Shown: positions 1 to 8,409 of the stretch, piece after piece
Layout: the number at the start of each line of letters is the position of its first letter
How positions within the stretch are numbered: the stretch's first letter is position 1
Assembly: GCA_029251375.1 (NCBI GenBank)
Contig: JAQXDL010000006.1
Coordinates: 1 to 64,000 of the forward strand
From: Pseudomonadales bacterium
Lineage (GTDB): Bacteria; Pseudomonadota; Gammaproteobacteria; Pseudomonadales; Azotimanducaceae
Length of the DNA stretch: 64,000 nucleotides
Direction of reading: 5' to 3'
Notes under the pieces: generated by a model
What the model was told of the DNA's origin: nothing
Databases searched by the model: none
Seen by the model: only the letters and a program-made list of their open reading frames with translations
Made by a program: the position numbers and the translations under genes

Positions 1-2754
1 GACACTTCGATTTCCATTACCGCATTCACAGATCAGTTTCTCGATGATTTCGGTATCCGAAACCAGGAAGACCTGCAGAACTTTGTGCCTGCGACAACTA
101 TTCAGCCCTACGATGCAACAATTCGTGGTGTTGGCCGTAACTTCCGTGCATTGGGTGGGGATCCCGGTGTCGCAACTTACATGAACAACGTTTACTCAGA
201 AGATTTGTTGACAGCAACAGCTGCGACTTTCTGGGATGTACAACGAATCGAGGTTCTTCGTGGACCACAGGGTACGTTGTATGGTCGTAACGCCGTTGGT
301 GGTGCGATTAACATTCTTTATAAGGAGCCAACCCACGAGCTAGATTATGGCTTTAAGGTGATCGGCGGTAACTTTGGCACACAAGAATACTACGGCATGG
401 TCAACGGTAGCATTATCGAAGACGTCCTTGCTGCTCGTATGAACTTCAGTGTTCGAGATCGCGACGGTATTATTGAAGAAGGTGGTTCAGGTGATGACCT
501 TGACAGCCTCGGTACTGAAAACGTTGCGGTACAATTCAAATGGACGCCAACAGAAAACTTGGAATTCAATGTGCGTGCTAACCGCATGGAAATTGACCGA
601 GTCTTTGGTGGAGCTAACGGTGGTGGTCTTGTTGTATTGAACGAAAATGGGCTCCCGCAGCGTAATACGACTGATATCGTGCCGGGTTTTCGTGCAATTG
701 ATAGAACACAGACGAATGCGGATGCATCAAACTTTTATGATGCAAATACACGCGTTGAAACGTTCAATGATCCAACCACTGGCGCAGTGATTGAAGCCCA
801 GCCTAATCGTCTTGGTATAGATATCGCAGATTTTGATGGCTTTCAAAATGCTGCTGCTTCCATGGATGGTTTCAACCAGACTTCTCCAGAAAGTGCTGCT
901 CGTTTGAACGAGTGTGTGTTCGAAGGTGATATCTCCGGTAGCGATGTGTGTGCCTTCACTAATGGTCTTCAGCAAGAAGAGTTTGACCAGCAAGGTGTGC
1001 AGTTCAATGCAACGTGGACAGTGACAGATACGCTTGAACTGAAATATATCTACGGTTACAACAAATTGTCTTATCAGCGTACGACCGATGATGACAACAC
1101 CGATAGTGAATTTCATGATCGTCAGTTTTACGTGAACCACGAAGCTGCATACACGTCTCATGAATTGCAGGCGTTCTACGAGTTTGGTGATAGTTTGTCG
1201 TTCACTTCCGGTATCTTCTTCTACGATGCAACCATTGATCAGCGTGGAGACTTTTATTCGGCAGGAACGTCCGGCGATGACGATCGTTACGCAAATCCTT
1301 ATGTAGATAATACTGGATTGGCGGGATTGTTTTTTGGTGCCACTCAGAACGGTAATGGTACACAACCGGTAACGTTGCACTCAGCAAAGAATATTTGTCA
1401 GACGTCAGCTACTCCAGCAGCCTCATGTGCGGTTAACTTCGCATCTGACAACCCTGCGCCTGCTACGAACAACAATCTTCATATTAGCCAATGGTATGGC
1501 GATGACGGTTCTCATCCAGATCTTAATGTTCAGCACGGTATCGACAGTGTAGGTAGTGATCTTCTGTATCACACACAGACTGTTCGTAAAGCGTTTGCGG
1601 CATACACTCAAGGTGTATGGGATATCAATGATGCGTTCACTCTGACGGTTGGTATTCGATATGCTGAAGACGAAGTTGACGCCGAAGAAAATCTGTTTCG
1701 ATATATCGAAGCGGCCGGACCGACAGTAGCTTTATTTACAAGTGGCGGTTCTGGTTCTTTAGCGAATTACAATCGGCTTAACGGCGGATTAGTATCCGAT
1801 GGCGCCGGTGGCGAAATTGGTACTCCTTTAGCTGTTAACGGTGGTATCCCCGCGGCAGTTAGTGTCTACCGGGCATTCGATCGACTAGACAGAAAGACCA
1901 CAGGTCGTATCAATCTTGATTGGAATGTTTCTGATAGCACGCTGCTTTATTTATCAGCGACTTCGGGTTACCGCTCAGGTGGTAATAACTTGGTCTTCTT
2001 CAGTGCAACACCTGATTATGATCCAGAAGAATTACTCGCTTATGAATTTGGTTACAAGACACAGTTTCTTGATGACTCGCTTCAGTTAAACGGTTCTTTC
2101 TACTACTACGACTATGAAAACATCCATACGGTTGCAACTGAAGTCACACCGCCACTTCTTCCTGGCGGCGCACCTGGCACAACAACATCTGTACTTGAGG
2201 CACCCGGTGCTGAGATTATGGGTATTGAAGCTGAGGTTCTATGGTTAGCGTCTGAAAACTGGACTGTCGGTGGTAACTTTAGTTTCACACCAAGTGAATA
2301 CACTGAAGATCTTTTTATCCAGGATCCTGCACAACCTAAGACTCCTGAGTCTCTGTTTCCTGATTTCAATAAGTTGACTTCCAACATCAACGGTAACCAG
2401 ATCCTGCAAGTACCTGAACTTAAGTACACTGCATGGGCGAGCTACGGCATGGAGCTATCTGGCGGATCACGTCTAGACTTCTTCGGTGTTTATAGCTGGA
2501 TTGATGAGGTGTACTACTCACCTTTCGAGTCTGATACTGAGAAAGCAGAATCATACGATCGTACTGACCTTCGAGCGACTTGGACGTCTCCAAGCACTAA
2601 GTGGATTGTTGCGGGCTACGTCAACAACGTCTTCGACGATGTTGGTGTCCTGCAGGTACTACGAAATGGTGAAGATGAAGGCTATCGTCAGAGTTCTGGC
2701 GTGACGTCTCCTCGACAGTATGGTGTAGAGCTAAGCTATGTATTAGGTCAGTAA
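1..2754 (+). CDS. TonB-dependent outer-membrane receptor, 5'-truncated by the window edge
   Basis: Outer-membrane beta-barrel receptor for TonB-energised uptake of a siderophore, vitamin, glycan or similar ligand; the ligand cannot be read from sequence. The reading frame is open from base 1, so the real start, signal peptide and TonB box lie upstream; the GTG at 85 is an internal valine. The plug domain is recognisable from the conserved stretch around 270-320 (VLRGPQGTLYGRNAVGGAIN). The rest is a long barrel with alternating aromatic strands, ending in a strand close to YGVELSYVLGQ, although the terminal residue is not Phe. A strong terminator follows about 30 bases after the stop, so this is probably the last gene of its transcript. 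The plug motif resembles receptors often annotated as iron complex receptors, but that is not substrate evidence. Confidence 0.93.
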   Translation, partial: DTSISITAFTDQFLDDFGIRNQEDLQNFVPATTIQPYDATIRGVGRNFRALGGDPGVATYMNNVYSEDLLTATAATFWDVQRIEVLRGPQGTLYGRNAVGGAINILYKEPTHELDYGFKVIGGNFGTQEYYGMVNGSIIEDVLAARMNFSVRDRDGIIEEGGSGDDLDSLGTENVAVQFKWTPTENLEFNVRANRMEIDRVFGGANGGGLVVLNENGLPQRNTTDIVPGFRAIDRTQTNADASNFYDANTRVETFNDPTTGAVIEAQPNRLGIDIADFDGFQNAAASMDGFNQTSPESAARLNECVFEGDISGSDVCAFTNGLQQEEFDQQGVQFNATWTVTDTLELKYIYGYNKLSYQRTTDDDNTDSEFHDRQFYVNHEAAYTSHELQAFYEFGDSLSFTSGIFFYDATIDQRGDFYSAGTSGDDDRYANPYVDNTGLAGLFFGATQNGNGTQPVTLHSAKNICQTSATPAASCAVNFASDNPAPATNNNLHISQWYGDDGSHPDLNVQHGIDSVGSDLLYHTQTVRKAFAAYTQGVWDINDAFTLTVGIRYAEDEVDAEENLFRYIEAAGPTVALFTSGGSGSLANYNRLNGGLVSDGAGGEIGTPLAVNGGIPAAVSVYRAFDRLDRKTTGRINLDWNVSDSTLLYLSATSGYRSGGNNLVFFSATPDYDPEELLAYEFGYKTQFLDDSLQLNGSFYYYDYENIHTVATEVTPPLLPGGAPGTTTSVLEAPGAEIMGIEAEVLWLASENWTVGGNFSFTPSEYTEDLFIQDPAQPKTPESLFPDFNKLTSNINGNQILQVPELKYTAWASYGMELSGGSRLDFFGVYSWIDEVYYSPFESDTEKAESYDRTDLRATWTSPSTKWIVAGYVNNVFDDVGVLQVLRNGEDEGYRQSSGVTSPRQYGVELSYVLGQ

Positions 2755-2780
2755 TTTCAACCTAATAACGTGCTAGACAA

Positions 2781-2810
2781 AAAAGGCTGCAGAAATGCAG
2801 CCTTTTTTTT
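2781..2810 (+). terminator. Rho-independent terminator after the TonB-dependent receptor
   Basis: GGCTGCA (2785-2791) pairs with TGCAGCC (2796-2802) around a GAAA-type loop. The stem is preceded by an A run and followed by eight T residues. It lies 27 bases downstream of the receptor stop codon. Confidence 0.9.
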
Positions 2811-2881
2811 GGATAAAATTTGTTGGTCTCCAGCGAGAGGGATAGGGGCCAGCGCTTAGTGTGAAGTGGCTGCAGCCTGGG

Positions 2882-3853
2882 TTAGTCACCAACAACTCGG
2901 TAGCGAGAAATTTGTATATCGTCCTCACCAAAGTCAGCGTAATTGTCCGTTACACGTCCCTTGATATATTCGCGCCAACTAAATTCACGGTATAACGGCT
3001 GACCGACCTGATCTTTGTTCAGGGGTTTGATGACGGCGTCGAAGCGCGGTTGAAAAAAGAAGGGTGTGCTGTAGCGATTTTTGTCACTCATGGGTACAAC
3101 ACGATGTACCGCAGCGACATAGTGATCGTTCGTTTGTACTTGTAGACAATCCCCCAAGTTAACAACAAAGGTGTTTGGCTTCGGCGGGATGTCGATCCAA
3201 CCCTCACTTTTCGATAAAGCTTGCAGACCGCCCGTATTGTCCTGCGCAAGCAATGTGATCGAGCCCGGGTCAGTGTGATGATGCAGTGCCATATCCCCAA
3301 GCGGGTTTACCTCTAGGCGATCTGCCGCGGTTAATAAATCGTCAACTGGATAGTGATTGAGCCTCATTGAGCTGGTGTGTATCGCACCAAAGTCGCTGGC
3401 GACATGGTCTAGACTCAAGCCAAGATTGGCGTAGACCATCGAGATGGTATCTTCAGCAAGCTGTGTGCAAGCGACGAAATAATCTGAGAGTACCTGTTTG
3501 AATTCAGGTCGATCTTCAGGCCATTGGGTTTGAACATGACTGTGGTTTGATTGGTGTCCACCCGCTTTAAAATCGAAAACTTCCTTTAAATCGCGTTTTT
3601 GTTTTGTTAGTTCTCTGTCGTAATACCCCATGGGGTTTTTCTCAGAACGTCGGACTGATTGTTTTAGTGCTTGCGGCTCTTCAAAGAAAGCTTGAGCTTG
3701 CTGCCACATTTGCGCCATCAGATCGTCGAGGCCATGTCCCGACAAGAGAAAGAAACCATGATCCCGGCAAGCTTTATCAAGGGCCGCAATAGATTCAGCT
3801 GACAATTTACCCTGACGGTAGTCGTTAATATTAATCGTCGGTACCCGTTCCAT
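2882..3853 (-). CDS. 2-oxoglutarate/Fe(II)-dependent dioxygenase, isopenicillin-N-synthase-like
   Basis: Soluble non-haem iron oxygenase of the DIOX_N plus 2OG-FeII_Oxy family (323 aa, usual length). The N-terminal part has the family signature DHGFFLLSGHG (about residues 31-41). The iron ligands are visible as H193-T-D195 and H250. The 2-oxoglutarate-binding Arg lies in the RYS motif (R260). The substrate is unknown; bacterial members hydroxylate or desaturate small molecules, and some act in ethylene or flavonoid-like chemistry. It is a single-gene unit, convergent with the receptor upstream and divergent from the ArsC-like selenoprotein. The start is the ATG just downstream of the divergent spacer; no alternative start fits the domain better. 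Confidence 0.88.
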   Translation of the reverse strand: MERVPTININDYRQGKLSAESIAALDKACRDHGFFLLSGHGLDDLMAQMWQQAQAFFEEPQALKQSVRRSEKNPMGYYDRELTKQKRDLKEVFDFKAGGHQSNHSHVQTQWPEDRPEFKQVLSDYFVACTQLAEDTISMVYANLGLSLDHVASDFGAIHTSSMRLNHYPVDDLLTAADRLEVNPLGDMALHHHTDPGSITLLAQDNTGGLQALSKSEGWIDIPPKPNTFVVNLGDCLQVQTNDHYVAAVHRVVPMSDKNRYSTPFFFQPRFDAVIKPLNKDQVGQPLYREFSWREYIKGRVTDNYADFGEDDIQISRYRVVGD

Positions 3854-4059
3854 GTTCGATGTCCTTGCTGTTGTTTTAGTCTAGCTATTTTTTTAACAAA
3901 GGCTGGTTTGGCCAAAGCCTATGTTGGCAGTCATGCGCTGAATGTATGTGATTGTCATGACATAGTGATTGAATCCCTCAGCCCGCTTACGTACTCTAGC
4001 AGCAACTGCGAAACAAAGCCTTAGGGCTCACCTTAACAAATCAAATAGGAGTTAGGAAA

Positions 4060-4401
4060 ATGGCCAAGTCAATTGACTGGTACTACGTTCGTAAGGGCTG
4101 AACCAGCTGCACTAAAGCATCCAAGTTTTTGGAAGCAAGTGATGTAACAGTTAAAGAAAGTGTGCCTGCCAGTCGAAAGTTAGGCGCGGATGAGGCCTCC
4201 GAGATGTTGGCGAACGCATCGAAACTCGTGGCAATGAAGGGTAAGAAAATTGAGATTTTTGCGGCTGGTGATTTGCCGTCCGAAGAGGCCGTTGCGGCAA
4301 TGCTTGGGCCAACCGGTAATATGCGGGCGCCGACAATACGTAAGGGTAAAACGCTGTTAGTAGGCTTCAATGAGGAAGTTTTTGAGGAGCTTGTTGGCTA
4401 A
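4060..4401 (+). CDS. ArsC-like selenoprotein with UxxC redox motif (TGA read as selenocysteine)
   Basis: A 113-residue thioredoxin-fold protein related to the ArsC/Spx family, here with selenocysteine. ATG 4060 has a good Shine-Dalgarno (TAGGAG, 4046-4051, 8 bases upstream). The frame runs MAKSIDWYYVRKG, then TGA (4099-4101, codon 14), then TSCTKASKFL and on to TAA at 4399. UxxC at positions 14-17 sits where ArsC-like proteins have CxxC after strand beta-1. A SECIS-like hairpin follows the TGA. The C-terminal half keeps an ArsC-like pattern (LGPTGNMRAPTIRKGK, about residues 83-98). Without recoding the gene would begin at TTG 4129 inside helix 1 and lack the active site. The likely role is a thiol/selenol reductase; the substrate is unknown. 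It matches what is known of ArsC-family (seleno)proteins, in which Cys homologues also occur. A frameshift or nonsense pseudogene is less likely because the frame, motif and hairpin all agree. Confidence 0.9.
4110..4141 (+). promoter_or_regulatory. Bacterial SECIS element of the ArsC-like selenoprotein
   Basis: The hairpin begins eight bases after the TGA. CACT (4110-4113) pairs with AGTG (4138-4141), and GC (4117-4118) with GC (4135-4136). TCCAA (4120-4124) pairs with TTGGA (4129-4133), closing a GTTT loop (4125-4128). The loop opens with GU, as bacterial SECIS elements require. There are 23 bases between the TGA and the loop G, inside the known 16-37 base spacing. It would bind SelB during decoding. 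Confidence 0.85.
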
Positions 4402-4442
4402 TTACCTGAGACTGGGGTTCTTGCGTAAATGTGGTTGATGCT

Positions 4443-4472
4443 AATTGTCGCAACGATACTGTTGCGACGATT
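4443..4472 (+). other. Strong stem-loop downstream of the ArsC-like selenoprotein
   Basis: GTCGCAAC (4447-4454) and GTTGCGAC (4461-4468) form a perfect 8-bp stem. The flanking AAT/ATT bases extend it to about 12 bp with one G-T wobble. The loop is GATACT. No T-run follows, so it is not a textbook terminator. It may stabilise the 3' end of the short selenoprotein mRNA. Confidence 0.5.
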
Positions 4473-4538
4473 GCGGGAGTTTTGCTGGGCATGCCTTTTT
4501 AAGGCAAGCTCTTAAGAAAGCGTCATAAACAAACGATG

Positions 4539-4862
4539 TTAAAACAGCGCGTCGTTAAAAGCTTCTAACCACATAAGCGTAACAACGAGGGCGATAGATA
4601 GATTGGTTTTCATAACCGCGCCATAGTAGGCTTTTGTCTCAGATTCGGCTGCATCGGATTGGAACACTTTGCTCATCAGCGTATCAAGCATAATGATGAT
4701 GACGACCATGGGTGCGACGGCCGGTATGACGGCACCAAGAATAATTTGTGCACCTTCTGGGTGCCAGGCAGGTTCTGAAAACGGCAGTACAAAAACCAAG
4801 CTAACCGCAAGCAGATGTAAAAGGTTTCTTAGTAATCCCATTGAACGCCATGTTTCGTACAT
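4539..4862 (-). CDS. Small integral membrane protein, function unknown
   Basis: A 107-residue protein I do not recognise. It has about three hydrophobic segments: residues 12-29 (LLHLLAVSLVFVLPF), 37-60 (AQIILGAVIPAVAPMVVIIIML) and 85-100. A short polar loop with acidic residues (DAAESETK) lies between the last two. The even hydrophobic spacing and lack of charged residues in these segments support real coding. It stands alone, convergent with the selenoprotein and divergent from the DUF1295 gene. The ATG at 4862 is the only sensible start. Confidence 0.6.
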   Translation of the reverse strand: MYETWRSMGLLRNLLHLLAVSLVFVLPFSEPAWHPEGAQIILGAVIPAVAPMVVIIIMLDTLMSKVFQSDAAESETKAYYGAVMKTNLSIALVVTLMWLEAFNDALF

Positions 4863-4995
4863 ACTGGTTGAACCCGTGAAAAATTTGAGTTGGCATTATC
4901 AGTCAAGCGCTAGGTTAATCCAACCTGAATCGGCTGCGTAGTTAAACTAACAGGCTGGCACGTTTAATAATCATAACAAGAAGAAGGAGAACGCT

Positions 4996-5868
4996 GTGAA
5001 GAAGGTTAATGTTCAATCGATTTTGGGAATCATTATCGCCTTACTCTTAGGTGGTGCAATAGCCTTTGCCGGCAGCCAAGGCGGCGCAACCTATAACGGT
5101 GTGCCGGTCTTTGTGATTTGCGGTCTGCTTGCTTTTGGCATGAACTGGTTAGGTTACATTCCGTCCTATATCGCGCAAACCGAACACTATTACGATTTTA
5201 TGGGGAGTGTGACTTACGTTACCCTGCTGTTGGTCGCGGTGACTTTGACCGAAGAGATGACGACGCGATCGATTATTTTGGCGGTTTGTATCGGCGTTTG
5301 GGCAGTCAGGTTAGGGACGTTTCTATTTGGCCGTGTAAAAAAAGCAGGGTTCGATCGGCGTTTTACTAAAATGAAAACAATCCCATTGCAGTTTCTGATG
5401 ACCTGGACGCTCCAAGGCTTATGGGTATTTATCACCGCATCAGCAGGGCTTGCCGCCATCACCACATCTCAGTCCGTCGATTTTGGTGTTATTGGCCTTT
5501 TGGGTCTCAGTCTTTGGGTTATTGGCTTCGGCATAGAGGTTGTCGCCGATCACCAAAAGACGGTGTTTCGCGCGGAAAACAAATCAGGCTTTATTACATC
5601 GGGGTTGTGGGCTTACTCGCGACACCCAAATTTCTTTGGTGAGATTCTTTTATGGATTGGCGTGGCAGTGATGGCGTTGCCTGTCTTGGTAGGTTGGCAA
5701 TATTTCACACTCATTTCACCTGTCTTTGTCACATTTTTATTGATGTTTGTAAGTGGCGTCAGAATGCTCGAACACAGTGGTCGTAAACGCTGGGGAGAAG
5801 AGCCCGAGTACCAGGACTATATAAAACGCACGTCGGTGCTTGTTCTGCTCCCTAAAAGGTCAATTTAA
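4996..5868 (+). CDS. DUF1295 membrane protein (steroid 5-alpha-reductase-like fold)
   Basis: A 290-residue polytopic inner-membrane protein of the DUF1295 family, distantly related to steroid 5-alpha reductases and isoprenylcysteine methyltransferases. The hallmark is near the C terminus: GLWAYSRHPNFFGEILLWIG (about residues 203-222). The usual FDRRF (about 118-122) and the final WG.EPEYQDY region are also present. At least seven hydrophobic segments are visible. The Shine-Dalgarno AAGGAG lies just ahead of the start. The substrate is unknown; relatives reduce or modify hydrophobic molecules. It lies 57 bases before the copper ATPase on the same strand and may share its transcript. Confidence 0.9.
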   Translation: MKKVNVQSILGIIIALLLGGAIAFAGSQGGATYNGVPVFVICGLLAFGMNWLGYIPSYIAQTEHYYDFMGSVTYVTLLLVAVTLTEEMTTRSIILAVCIGVWAVRLGTFLFGRVKKAGFDRRFTKMKTIPLQFLMTWTLQGLWVFITASAGLAAITTSQSVDFGVIGLLGLSLWVIGFGIEVVADHQKTVFRAENKSGFITSGLWAYSRHPNFFGEILLWIGVAVMALPVLVGWQYFTLISPVFVTFLLMFVSGVRMLEHSGRKRWGEEPEYQDYIKRTSVLVLLPKRSI

Positions 5869-5925
5869 GGCTTTACGTTCCAGTAGCTTCACGGTTTACA
5901 GTGCCGCCTCTAATAGGGGTGGCTC

Positions 5926-8370
5926 ATGACGATAGCAATGTCCAAACTCAAACAATTCAATGTTAACGGCATGCATTGTAAAAACTGTGTTCGTCGTGTT
6001 TCAGAGGCCGTCAATAAGGTCCCTGGCGTAACAGAAACGAAAGTTGATCTCGACAACGGTATTGTCAGCGTAGCCGGTGATGCCGATCTTGACCTAATTG
6101 AGGCCGCAATTATCGCCAGCGGCTATCAGACGGACAGTCAAAGCGAGGAACCAATAGCGGATGCAGAGCCCGTAGATGATTTGAACATGGAGAGCTGGCA
6201 AGACCATCAATTCCTCGTTAGCGGTATGTCCTGTACCGCTTGCGTTCGCAATATCGAAAACGCACTTCAAAACCTGCCAACTGTCCACCAGGTCAGCGTC
6301 AACTTTGCTGATGAAAGCGCGTATGTATCTTCAACCTTGTCTGCATCTGAAATCATTGCAGTGTTTAGCGGGCTTGGATATGGCGCGACTGAACTCTCCG
6401 ATCTATCAATGGATGAAAAAGAAGCCTTAGACAAACAACAGTTCAGTCAAGGCTTACGACGCTCGATCGTTGCGATCGGTGTGGCAAGTGTTCTCATGGC
6501 CGGAACCATGTCGGGTGTATTGCCTGCTATCTCGCAAACGGCCGCTTGGCTAGCCGTCGCTCTGGTTGTTTTGTGTGTGACGTTCTACAGCGGTAGGCAT
6601 TTTTACGTCAACGCAATTAAGGCATTGCGGCATGGTTCATTGACGATGGATACATTGGTTGCGCTGGGCACCGGCACAGCATGGACCTATTCGACGCTAG
6701 TTTTGCTTTTTCCCAGCATTAGCAAAAACGACTATGTGTTTTACGAAGGTGGATTGTTTGTCATTGGTTTCGTTGGGCTGGGTAAAGCGCTTGAGCATTA
6801 CTCTCGCATGAAGTCCGCCGGCGCGATTGAAAAATTACTCAATCTTGCGCCGGATGACGTGACCGTGATTGAGTCTGGCGACGAGTATCTTCGACCAGTC
6901 GATCAGGTCAAGCTTGGTGACTTGGTTCGATTAAGGCCTGGCGATAGCGCCGCGGTCGACGGCATTGTGATTGAAGGTTATTCAAGCATTGATGAATCAA
7001 TGCTGACCGGTGAGGCGTTGCCCGTCGATAAGGTTTTGGGTGATTCAATTGTTGCGGGCACAGTCAATCAGTATGGCAGCTTAGTGATGCGTGTTGAGCA
7101 AGTTGGTAGGAACACAACTTTAGCGCGGCTGGCTGCAGGCGTTAGACAAGCACAGAACTCGAAGCCGCAGATAGCGAGGATTACCGATAGTATTGCCGCT
7201 TTTTTCGTGCCCGCTGTGATGTTGATTGCAGTCGCCACGTTTGTTTTTTGGTTTTGGCTTGCGGAATACGCTTCACTCGATTTAAGTGTTACGACGGCGA
7301 TGACGGTACTCATTATCGCCTGCCCCTGCGCAGTCGGTTTGGCGATACCTATGTCGATCATGCTGGGCGTAGCCCGTGGTGCTAAACAGGGCTTGTTGGT
7401 GAAAAACGGCCAAGTTTTGCAAGAAGGTGCAAATATTCAAACCGTCGTATTTGATAAAACCGGCACGCTGACTAAAGGTGAACTTTGTGTTTCGGCGGCG
7501 TCGACCCAGATAGATCAAAATCAATTTTGGACCTATGTGAGTAGTCTCGAACGCCTCTCCGAGCATCCCATCGCACGTGCAGTCGAGGCTCATTGCGTAG
7601 CATTAAACCTATCCGGCGTTGATCCCAAGGGCGAAAACATAAGGATGGTGACTGAGGTAGAACTATTTCCTGGTGGTGGCATTGTCGGCACCATTGAAGG
7701 CACGCAAATTGTCATAGGCAACCCTGCTTTTTTGGCCCGGCGCGGCATTAGCCTGGAGGGCAAGAATGATTCAAAGATCCTTGTCGCCTTCAATAACCAT
7801 CTGGTTGGCAGCTTCGGTGTCACTGATGAGTTGCGTCCTGAGGCCAAGTCGATTGTCAGTGAACTGCAAGCAATGAACGTTAACGTGATAATGATGTCGG
7901 GTGATGGGCTGACAAAGGTTGAGCAGATAGCTAAGCAGTTAGGTATCGAGGAGTATTACGCTGAGCTACTGCCTGACCAAAAACTCGCTGCAATCAAAAC
8001 GATACAGGCCAGCGGCCAAAAGGTCGCGATGGTGGGCGATGGCATCAATGATGCAATGGCGTTAAGTATTGCTGACGTTGGCATTGCGATTGGGCAGGGT
8101 GCGGATATCGCCATTGAGAGTGCCGATGTTGCACTGGTGAGGGGCGGTATTCATGAAATTCCCGCTGTACTTACCCTGTCTAAGAAAGTGATGAACAATA
8201 TCTATCAAAATTTGATTGGCGCGTTTGCCTACAATGTCATGCTGATTCCGGTCGCGGCAGGGGTGCTTTACCCGACATTGATTGCGCCCGCATACGCGGG
8301 ATTGGCGATGGCGCTATCGTCACTAACCGTTGTTGCGAACGCGAGCCGATTGAAGGCGGCTCGCTTATAA
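5926..8370 (+). CDS. copA: Copper-exporting P1B-type ATPase with two heavy-metal-binding domains
   Basis: Inner-membrane pump using ATP to export Cu(I) from the cytoplasm (814 aa, typical length). Two N-terminal HMA domains carry GMHCKNC and GMSCTAC, about 80 residues apart. The membrane CPC motif is at residues 466-468, the phosphorylated Asp is D510 in DKTGTLTKGE, and the SEHP motif of the nucleotide domain follows. GDGIND is at 704-709. The actuator loop reads TGEA rather than the commoner TGES, which many P1B pumps share. Two starts are possible, ATG 5926 and ATG 5938; the first is used. No CueR or CopZ gene is nearby. The FrnE-like selenoprotein begins 39 bases downstream and could be co-transcribed, linking copper efflux with periplasmic or cytoplasmic thiol redox chemistry. 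Silver or a related monovalent ion is possible as a second substrate. Confidence 0.93.
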   Translation: MTIAMSKLKQFNVNGMHCKNCVRRVSEAVNKVPGVTETKVDLDNGIVSVAGDADLDLIEAAIIASGYQTDSQSEEPIADAEPVDDLNMESWQDHQFLVSGMSCTACVRNIENALQNLPTVHQVSVNFADESAYVSSTLSASEIIAVFSGLGYGATELSDLSMDEKEALDKQQFSQGLRRSIVAIGVASVLMAGTMSGVLPAISQTAAWLAVALVVLCVTFYSGRHFYVNAIKALRHGSLTMDTLVALGTGTAWTYSTLVLLFPSISKNDYVFYEGGLFVIGFVGLGKALEHYSRMKSAGAIEKLLNLAPDDVTVIESGDEYLRPVDQVKLGDLVRLRPGDSAAVDGIVIEGYSSIDESMLTGEALPVDKVLGDSIVAGTVNQYGSLVMRVEQVGRNTTLARLAAGVRQAQNSKPQIARITDSIAAFFVPAVMLIAVATFVFWFWLAEYASLDLSVTTAMTVLIIACPCAVGLAIPMSIMLGVARGAKQGLLVKNGQVLQEGANIQTVVFDKTGTLTKGELCVSAASTQIDQNQFWTYVSSLERLSEHPIARAVEAHCVALNLSGVDPKGENIRMVTEVELFPGGGIVGTIEGTQIVIGNPAFLARRGISLEGKNDSKILVAFNNHLVGSFGVTDELRPEAKSIVSELQAMNVNVIMMSGDGLTKVEQIAKQLGIEEYYAELLPDQKLAAIKTIQASGQKVAMVGDGINDAMALSIADVGIAIGQGADIAIESADVALVRGGIHEIPAVLTLSKKVMNNIYQNLIGAFAYNVMLIPVAAGVLYPTLIAPAYAGLAMALSSLTVVANASRLKAARL

Positions 8371-8409
8371 ATCATACTGTCAGCATCGTAAGTTAACGCA
8401 GGAGTTTTT

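Noticed and set aside
727-1380. Long antisense frame (217 codons) inside the first TonB receptor
   Set aside because: It lies wholly within the receptor's coding frame on the opposite strand, has no recognisable domain and is a shadow of biased codon use.
4099-4101. In-frame TGA read as a nonsense mutation or frameshift
   Set aside because: The frame continues without change, UxxC fits the ArsC-like family, and a SECIS-type hairpin follows; selenocysteine is the better explanation.
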